Of a stretch of 64,000 bases of DNA, positions 59,069 through 64,000 are shown one piece after another. Source of the stretch: JBCBGF01 sp039820585. Its GTDB lineage: Bacteria; Pseudomonadota; Alphaproteobacteria; Rhodobacterales; Rhodobacteraceae. The position numbers and the translations under genes are program-made. Numbering within the stretch: position 1 is the first letter of the stretch; each line of letters begins with the position of its first letter. A model generated the notes under the pieces. The model saw nothing but the letters and a program-made list of their open reading frames with translations. It was not told the DNA's origin and searched no databases. The DNA is taken from assembly GCA_039820585.1 (NCBI GenBank), contig JBCBPV010000011.1, positions 9,390-73,389 on the forward strand. Direction: 5' to 3'.

Positions 59069-59656
59069 CTAGACTATCTCAAACACGCAGGCTTCTGCCC
59101 CCATGGCACAACACGCCGTCTCGCGCGCCCGCAGCCGGTCGTTCACCAACGTGCGAAACAGATGCTCGAATACGGCCGTGTGCCAATGGCACAGCGGATG
59201 GCTGGAAAACTCACCACGCACCACCGGATTGTCGTGGATGGCGAACCGCAGGGGTTGCATCGACAGGATGCGGAACGCGCCCGAGCCGGTGAAGGTCCAG
59301 GCATTCCGCGCAATGGCGCGCGCCAGGATCGACCCGGCGATCCGGCCCGGCAGGGCGCACAGCACCCACTGAACCCCGCGCGGGATACGGTTGGCCAGGA
59401 TGTATTCCGCCGTCCGTTCGCCTGCCTCCCAGGCAAGCGAGGGGGCGAGTGTGGGCATCTCCGCCCGCATTACCTGGTGCAGCCGGGCAACCGGTGCTTC
59501 GTCGATAAGGCCTGTCATATCGGGCAGAGCCACGATCCCCGCCCGCATCAGCATGTCATCGCGCAGATCTGCGCCGCCCGCCTGTTCCAGCAACGGCAAC
59601 AGCTGGGTCAGCGCATTGGGCCCGATCAGGCCACCAGGGGCGGTGCCATCAGGCAT
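59069..59656 (-). CDS. bchJ: Bacteriochlorophyll synthesis 4-vinyl reductase-like protein BchJ
   Basis: 195 residues from the ATG at 59656, overlapping the bchE end by 8 bases. The C-terminal half (LRFAIHDNPVVRGEFSS, CHWHTAVFEHLFRTLVNDRL, CCAMGAEACVFEIV) is a V4R (4-vinyl reductase) small-molecule-binding domain. BchJ was proposed to reduce or help reduce the 8-vinyl group of chlorophyllide; later work suggests it assists the pathway rather than being the main reductase. Its place after bchE is canonical. Confidence 0.9.
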   Translation of the reverse strand: MPDGTAPGGLIGPNALTQLLPLLEQAGGADLRDDMLMRAGIVALPDMTGLIDEAPVARLHQVMRAEMPTLAPSLAWEAGERTAEYILANRIPRGVQWVLCALPGRIAGSILARAIARNAWTFTGSGAFRILSMQPLRFAIHDNPVVRGEFSSHPLCHWHTAVFEHLFRTLVNDRLRARETACCAMGAEACVFEIV

Positions 59657-61313
59657 CTTCCACCTGGCTGCCACCGCCGCCACAGGCGCGCACCTCGGCC
59701 CCGTTAGGCATCTTGAAGCCTTGGGTCCGTTCCACTGCGCGATCTTTCATTTGCGCTTTTACGGCCGCGCGCCGTTCCGCAGCGCGGGCGGCCTTGTCAG
59801 CGGAAGCTTCCCAATCATCAAGCTGCGCGTCGGCAATCGTACGCGTCTCATCGAAATCGAAATGCACCTTGTCCTTGGTCTGCGGCCCCCAATAGCCCGC
59901 CTTGCCAAGGTCATAGAAGGTGCGTCCCACGCCGGCCTTCAGGAATGCCTTCAAACAGCCAAGCAAATACCGCCGTCGATACCCGGTCCCGCGCCATGGG
60001 TAATGGAACAATGCCTTTTGCATGTAGAACCGGCGGTAGTTCTTCATCACGCCGTCCAGCAATTCGCCCCGCGTCAACGCCGCTGGCTTCATGATCGGGG
60101 TCACGAAGTTGTACTTGGAATAGTCGAAGATCTCGACCTGATCGCGGATCTCCTGAAAGAGCGGCGTGAACGGCCAGGGCGTATACATCGCCCAGTTCGC
60201 CAGATCCGGCTGCCAGTCCCAGGCCATGCGATAGGTCTCTTCCAGCGTCTCCGCCGTCTCGTTGTTCAGCCCGACGATAAACTGGGCTTCCACAAAGATA
60301 TCGGCCTCACGCAGCAGGCGGATCGCTTCCTTGTTCTCCTCGACCTTGGTTTCCTTATTAAACATATCCAGCTTCAGCTGCGCCGCCGCCTCGGTCCCCA
60401 AGGACACATGCACCAGCCCCGCCTTGCGGTAGAGCGCCAACTCGTCCTTGTCGCGCATGATATCGGTCACGCGGGTGTTGATGCCCCATTGCACCCGTCG
60501 CGGAAGATCGCGGGCGATCAGTTCTTCGCAGAACTGGACGAATTTCTTCTTGTTGATGGTGGGTTCCTCGTCGGCGAGGATGAAAAAGCCCACGTCGTGT
60601 TCGTTCACCAGGTTCTCGATCTCATCGACCACGGCAATCGGGTCGCGCACGCGGTAGTCGCGCCAGAACTTCCACTGCGAACAGAACGAACAGGTAAAGG
60701 GGCAGCCGCGCGCAAGGTTGGGGATTGCCACGCGCTTGCCCAGAGGGATGTAGATGTATTTCTCCCACTCAAGTAGCGACCAGTCCGGGTTGATCCCTGC
60801 GAGGTCCTTTACGGTTGAGGCGGCTTGGGTGGCTACGATCTGGTCACCCTCGATGAAGGCCAGGCCCTTGATCTTGCGCCGGTCTTCGGGCCACCGCCCT
60901 TCGGCGATCGTGGTCATCAACTCGGTGACGATCTCTTCACCCTCGCCCCGCACGATCACGTCGATCCAGGGCGCCTCGGACAAAACCTGTTTGTACATGA
61001 AGGTCGCGTGCACCCCGCCCAGCACCCGCACCGCATCGGGCGCCACCTCTTTGGCGATCTCAAGCGCGCGCTCGGCCACGTAGATCGAGGGGGTGATCGC
61101 GGTCAGCCCAACGACATCGGGCTGCACCTCGGCAATACGAGCGCGCAACTCGTCCTCGGGCAGGTCGTTGGTCATTGCGTCGATGAAGTGGATATCGTCG
61201 AATCCGGCGGCCTTCAGTGATCCGGACAGATAGGCAACCCAGGCCGGCGGCCAGTTCCCCGCAATCTCGGCCCCGCCGGAGTGATAGTTCGGGTGAATGA
61301 ACAATATCCGCAT
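59649..61313 (-). CDS. bchE: Mg-protoporphyrin IX monomethyl ester anaerobic oxidative cyclase BchE
   Basis: 554 residues. Forms ring E of bacteriochlorophyll without oxygen, using radical SAM, cobalamin and a 4Fe-4S cluster. The B12-binding part is about 1-150 (LFIHPNYHSGGAEIAGNWPP, VVGLTAITPSIY) and the radical-SAM motif is C204, C208 and C211 (ARGCPFTCSFCSQW). The C-terminus is Ala/Lys/Arg-rich, ending CGGGGSQ. The upstream 60 bases hold two PpsR-type sites and an FnrL-type box, the expected oxygen and light control. Confidence 0.96.
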   Translation of the reverse strand: MRILFIHPNYHSGGAEIAGNWPPAWVAYLSGSLKAAGFDDIHFIDAMTNDLPEDELRARIAEVQPDVVGLTAITPSIYVAERALEIAKEVAPDAVRVLGGVHATFMYKQVLSEAPWIDVIVRGEGEEIVTELMTTIAEGRWPEDRRKIKGLAFIEGDQIVATQAASTVKDLAGINPDWSLLEWEKYIYIPLGKRVAIPNLARGCPFTCSFCSQWKFWRDYRVRDPIAVVDEIENLVNEHDVGFFILADEEPTINKKKFVQFCEELIARDLPRRVQWGINTRVTDIMRDKDELALYRKAGLVHVSLGTEAAAQLKLDMFNKETKVEENKEAIRLLREADIFVEAQFIVGLNNETAETLEETYRMAWDWQPDLANWAMYTPWPFTPLFQEIRDQVEIFDYSKYNFVTPIMKPAALTRGELLDGVMKNYRRFYMQKALFHYPWRGTGYRRRYLLGCLKAFLKAGVGRTFYDLGKAGYWGPQTKDKVHFDFDETRTIADAQLDDWEASADKAARAAERRAAVKAQMKDRAVERTQGFKMPNGAEVRACGGGGSQVEDA

Positions 61314-61332
61314 GCGCGACTCTCCTGCTGTA

Positions 61333-61350
61333 TGTCCAATTTAATTTACA
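61333..61350. promoter_or_regulatory. PpsR/CrtJ site 1 upstream of bchE
   Basis: TGTCCAATTTAATTTACA is a TGT-N12-ACA palindrome, the binding site of the photosynthesis repressor PpsR/CrtJ. It is 20 bases upstream of the bchE ATG. Confidence 0.75.
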
Positions 61351-61357
61351 GGAGTAC

Positions 61358-61375
61358 TGTCAGTTTAAATTGACA
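61358..61375. promoter_or_regulatory. PpsR/CrtJ site 2 upstream of bchE
   Basis: TGTCAGTTTAAATTGACA, another TGT-N12-ACA, 7 bases from site 1. Tandem sites with 7-8 base spacing allow cooperative tetramer binding in Rhodobacter. It overlaps the FnrL-type box. Confidence 0.78.
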
Positions 61376-61383
61376 TGTATCAA
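61370..61383 (-). promoter_or_regulatory. FnrL-type box upstream of bchE
   Basis: TTGACATGTATCAA fits TTGAT-N4-ATCAA with one change (TTGAC). It overlaps the last six bases of PpsR site 2 and is 57 bases from the bchE start. The product is an oxygen-independent enzyme, so anaerobic activation is expected. Confidence 0.65.
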
Positions 61384-61525
61384 GCTTCGGGCACGGATTC
61401 GCCGAAACTCGTCCAACTGGCTTTACAGCCTGCAGTGTTTTCGCAAAAATACATGTCAATCACACTATACGAGCAGACAACACTCAGAAGCCAAGGTCGG
61501 TGCGGGGGCATCGAAGGGGGTGAAG

Positions 61526-62758
61526 ATGTGGGTAAGGCTTCTTACCGCCATGCTTGCGAAGATGTTTCGCAAGGGCACATTTGTTTTGCATATGCCAGAC
61601 GGCAAGGCCGTGACGTTCGGCGACGGCACCGGCGCGCCTATAACTGTGCGCCTCAGCGATCCTGACCTGCCGCGCCGGATTATCCTGAACACCGAACTGG
61701 CCGTGGGCGAGGCTTATATGGACGGCCACCTGGCGGTGGATGACGACGACCTGCGCGGCTTCATGGCGCTGGCCTTGCGCAACATGACCAACGCCCATGG
61801 GGGCGTGTGGTGGCAGGCGCCGCTCGACCACGGGCGCACCGCGTTGCGCTGGTGGCGGCAGTTCAATCCGACCTCACGCGCGCGGGCAAATGTGGCCCAT
61901 CACTACGATCTTTCGGCTGGGTTGTATGAACTGTTTCTGGATGCCGACAAGCAGTATTCCTGCGCGTATTTCACCCATTCCGGGCAAAGCCTGGAAGATG
62001 CCCAGGCGGCCAAGAAGGCCCATATCGCCGCGAAGCTGTGTATCGAACCGGGGATGCGTGTGCTTGATATCGGCTGGGGCTGGGGCGGGATGGGTCTGAC
62101 GCTGGCGCGCGACTATGGCGCGCGCGTCGTGGGCGTTACCCTCAGCGAGGAACAGCACAAGATCGCCACGCAGCGCGCGCTTGAGGCGGGGCTGGCAGAC
62201 CGGGTGGAGTTTCGTCTGACCGACTATCGACGGGTGCGCGAAACCTTCGATCGCGTGGTATCGGTCGGGATGTTTGAACACGTGGGAGTGCCACATTACC
62301 GCGAATACTTCCGCACCGTATCAGAGCGGTTGGGCCCGCATGGCGTGGCCTTAATCCATACCATCGGGCGGATGCGCCCGCCTGGCAGCACCAGCCCCTG
62401 GATCGACAAGTACATCTTCCCCGGCGGCTATTGCCCCGCCCTATCCGAGATGACGCAGGCGATTGAAAAAGCAGAGCTTTACGCATGCGATGTTGAGGTT
62501 TTGCGCCTGCACTATGCCGAAACCCTGCGCCACTGGACCGAGCGGTTTGAGGCCAATATCGACGCGGCCCGCGATCTGTATGACGACCGGTTCTGCCGGA
62601 TGTGGCGGTATTACCTGGCCGCGTGCGAGATGACGTTCCGCTATGGGCGGCAGGCGGTGTTCCAGGTGCAACTGGCCCATGACCAGTCCGCCGTACCGCT
62701 GACGCGGGGCTACCTCTACACCGGTGAGGCACCTGCACTGCAGCACGCGGCAGAATAG
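61526..62758 (+). CDS. Cyclopropane-fatty-acyl-phospholipid synthase family methyltransferase
   Basis: 410 residues from the ATG at 61526 (GGGTGAAG upstream). SAM motif VLDIGWGWGGMGLTLARDYG; family landmarks NVAHHYDLSAGLYELFLD, KQYSCAYFTHSGQSLEDAQ, SVGMFEHVGVPHYREYFRT, WIDKYIFPGGYCPALSEMTQ and YETL-like LHYAETLRHWTERFEAN. It modifies double bonds of membrane lipid acyl chains. Divergent from bchE over 212 bp containing PpsR sites, so it could share photosynthesis-linked control (inference). Confidence 0.92.
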   Translation: MWVRLLTAMLAKMFRKGTFVLHMPDGKAVTFGDGTGAPITVRLSDPDLPRRIILNTELAVGEAYMDGHLAVDDDDLRGFMALALRNMTNAHGGVWWQAPLDHGRTALRWWRQFNPTSRARANVAHHYDLSAGLYELFLDADKQYSCAYFTHSGQSLEDAQAAKKAHIAAKLCIEPGMRVLDIGWGWGGMGLTLARDYGARVVGVTLSEEQHKIATQRALEAGLADRVEFRLTDYRRVRETFDRVVSVGMFEHVGVPHYREYFRTVSERLGPHGVALIHTIGRMRPPGSTSPWIDKYIFPGGYCPALSEMTQAIEKAELYACDVEVLRLHYAETLRHWTERFEANIDAARDLYDDRFCRMWRYYLAACEMTFRYGRQAVFQVQLAHDQSAVPLTRGYLYTGEAPALQHAAE

Positions 62759-62803
62759 GCGCGGCGCCAAATTTCTGCCCAGTTCCTGTGGTTTCCCGCC
62801 CGC

Positions 62804-64000
62804 ATGCAGACGGCGGGGCCAGCACAAGCGACGCGATCCGACAGCACCGTAGTGGTTCTGGCGGTGTTTGCGGTGTGCACGACCCTGTTCTGGCTGGTCG
62901 GTCGCAACGGCCCTTCACCCGATCTCTACGCCACATGGCTCGCCGCTGAGTTCTTTGCGAAAGGTGAACTCGGCGCAGTCTATCCCTCGGACACGGATGT
63001 CTTTCGCATGTTCCCCCCGGAGGCCTGGGTCACGCTTGAGATGTCGCGCGGGTATGTGGGCGAACTCTATCCCTACATCTACCCCCCTCTTTGGGCCGCT
63101 GGGGCAAGTGCCCTGCACGGTCGCATCGGTTTTGAGCAGATCCTTCCCGTTGCCACCCTGATCAATTCCGCGCTCTTGTCGGGCATGATGATCCTGGCCT
63201 GGCGCGCGGCAGGGCGCCCGATTGCGCTATTGCTCTGGGCGGTCATCGCGATGATCGGCATACTGGGCACTTTCGTGGGATACGTGGCAATCCAGCAGAA
63301 CCAGCCGCAAATACTCGTCAGTTTCCTGATTATACTGGCGATCGAACGCCATCGCGCGGGGCGTTCCGGGTGGGCTGGCGCGGCCCTGGCGCTAGCGGCC
63401 GCGATCAAGGTCTACCCGGCGTTATTTGCCATCTTCTACCTTGCCACTCGCGATTGGGCCGCGCTGCGCGGGTTCGCGGTTGCGGGGGCAGCGTTGGCCG
63501 GCCTATCGGTGCTTGTCGCGGGCTGGCCCTTGCATATGCTTTTCCTCGAACAACTCGCGGCGATTTCAGGCACGATTTTCGTCACCCCCATTACCCTGAC
63601 GCTTTGGGCCGTCGCGGGCCAGATCATGGACCCCGCGGGATTTGAGTTTGTGACCTCTGCACGCATTACCGAAGGCCCCGCCGCCGAGATTGGCGGGTGG
63701 CATGTCATGGCCAAGGGCCCGCTACTTTCAGCGGTGTCCACGGTTGGCATGCTCGCGCTCCTGGCGCTGGCAGCAGGGCTTTACCGTAAGGCCGACAGCG
63801 CGCTGCGCGCAGTCTGCATCTGGCCGCTGGCGCTGGGGTCGCTCGCGCTGATTTCACCACTTAGCTGGCCCTATCACTACCTGCCGCTCTTTGCCTTTCT
63901 TCCAGCTTTGCTATCGCTTCTGGGCCGTCGCGCCGGGGCGCTTTGTCTTGTGGCCGCGATCCTTCCCATCCTGCTGCCGGTGATGCCTGCATATGTCGAC
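62804..64000 (+). CDS. GT87-family (DUF2029) polyprenol-phosphate mannosyltransferase-like protein, partial
   Basis: 399 codons open to the right edge. A GT-C-type integral membrane glycosyltransferase: first helix VVVLAVFAVCTTLFWLVG, then GPSPDLYATWLAAEFFAKG with the early Asp of GT-C enzymes, YPYIYPPLWAAGASAL (the GT87 YPP motif), and many further helices (ILPVATLINSALLSGMMILA, LLLWAVIAMIGILGTFVGY, WPLALGSLALISPLSWPYHY). Length seen and motifs match GT87 (DUF2029). No clear ribosome site before the ATG. The C-terminus is outside the window. Confidence 0.85.
   Translation, partial: MQTAGPAQATRSDSTVVVLAVFAVCTTLFWLVGRNGPSPDLYATWLAAEFFAKGELGAVYPSDTDVFRMFPPEAWVTLEMSRGYVGELYPYIYPPLWAAGASALHGRIGFEQILPVATLINSALLSGMMILAWRAAGRPIALLLWAVIAMIGILGTFVGYVAIQQNQPQILVSFLIILAIERHRAGRSGWAGAALALAAAIKVYPALFAIFYLATRDWAALRGFAVAGAALAGLSVLVAGWPLHMLFLEQLAAISGTIFVTPITLTLWAVAGQIMDPAGFEFVTSARITEGPAAEIGGWHVMAKGPLLSAVSTVGMLALLALAAGLYRKADSALRAVCIWPLALGSLALISPLSWPYHYLPLFAFLPALLSLLGRRAGALCLVAAILPILLPVMPAYVD

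Noticed and set aside
61454..61471. Third PpsR site
   Set aside because: TGT-N12 is followed by ACG rather than ACA, so only a half-site is present.
61370..61525. Upstream extension of the cyclopropane synthase frame
   Set aside because: It would start inside PpsR and FnrL sites and adds a sequence with no family similarity; a ribosome site precedes the ATG at 61526.
1..64000. CRISPR array, tRNA, rRNA, insertion sequence or prophage
   Set aside because: No regularly spaced direct repeats, cloverleaf sequences, transposase or phage motifs were seen; the repeated elements found are short hairpin sequences after genes.

Overview
The window reads as about 64 kb of chromosome from a phototrophic member of the Rhodobacterales (Roseobacter group or a close relative). 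The evidence is high GC, dense ATGA-overlapped operons, propionyl-CoA carboxylase genes next to a PccR-type ScfR regulator, the bacteriochlorophyll genes bchE and bchJ behind PpsR-type TGT-N12-ACA sites, and small families typical of the order (DUF1127, DUF1467, DUF6455, DUF465). I saw no rRNA, tRNA, CRISPR array, insertion sequence or phage gene.

Layout. 1-8.3 kb: end of a DUF4174 gene, then pccA and pccB (minus) separated by four small genes, three of them lipoproteins; a Bcr/CflA-type exporter; the regulator pccR. 8.3-15 kb: DUF465, RidA, clpX-clpP, an ArsR/SRPBCC pair, a photolyase-related flavoprotein with unusual domain order, a LysR regulator and a methyltransferase. 15.1-22.6 kb: a sugar or compatible-solute ABC operon (lacI, binding protein, two permeases, a GH63-like glycosidase, ATPase). 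22.7-30.4 kb: a small VPLPA-CTERM-like protein, a tripartite tricarboxylate transporter (tctC-B-A, minus), and a divergent hydantoinase / VOC / hydantoin racemase / APH kinase / DHDPS-like aldolase operon. 30.5-41.5 kb: aldehyde dehydrogenase and a dipeptide-type ABC transporter whose probable binding protein lies 4.5 kb away, beyond two secreted proteins that share an unrecognised Cys-containing domain and a LapG-like protease. 41.5-57 kb: thioredoxin-like protein, M20 deacylase, kdsB-kdsD, malQ, two DUF6455 proteins, an M48 lipoprotein, a histone-deacetylase-like enzyme, DUF1127, nitroreductase, EI24, DUF1467, methylmalonyl-CoA epimerase, a response regulator, GNAT, DUF1501/DUF1800. 57-64 kb: aspS, bchJ, bchE, a cyclopropane-fatty-acid synthase homologue and the start of a GT87-like mannosyltransferase.

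How it fits together. PccA/PccB and methylmalonyl-CoA epimerase (about 47 kb apart) belong to one propionyl-CoA to succinyl-CoA route, probably controlled by PccR at TTTGCAAA boxes upstream of pccB and pccR. Three FnrL-type boxes lie in front of DUF465, the DUF6455 gene and bchE, suggesting a local low-oxygen regulon; at bchE the box overlaps one of two PpsR sites. The LacI regulator heads its own ABC operon behind a perfect palindrome and seems to need a CTG start. A GC hairpin followed by GGGATATTT and GACCAAA recurs just after stop codons and looks like a lineage-specific 3'-end element.

The best candidate for something undescribed is the secreted pair at 35.6-39.0 kb. Three copies of a roughly 50-residue domain, each with two Cys exactly 31 residues apart, are joined to a long Gly/Asp-rich region with a Lys/Arg/Asp-rich tail, or to Trp-Lys-Ala-Lys-Lys helical repeats.
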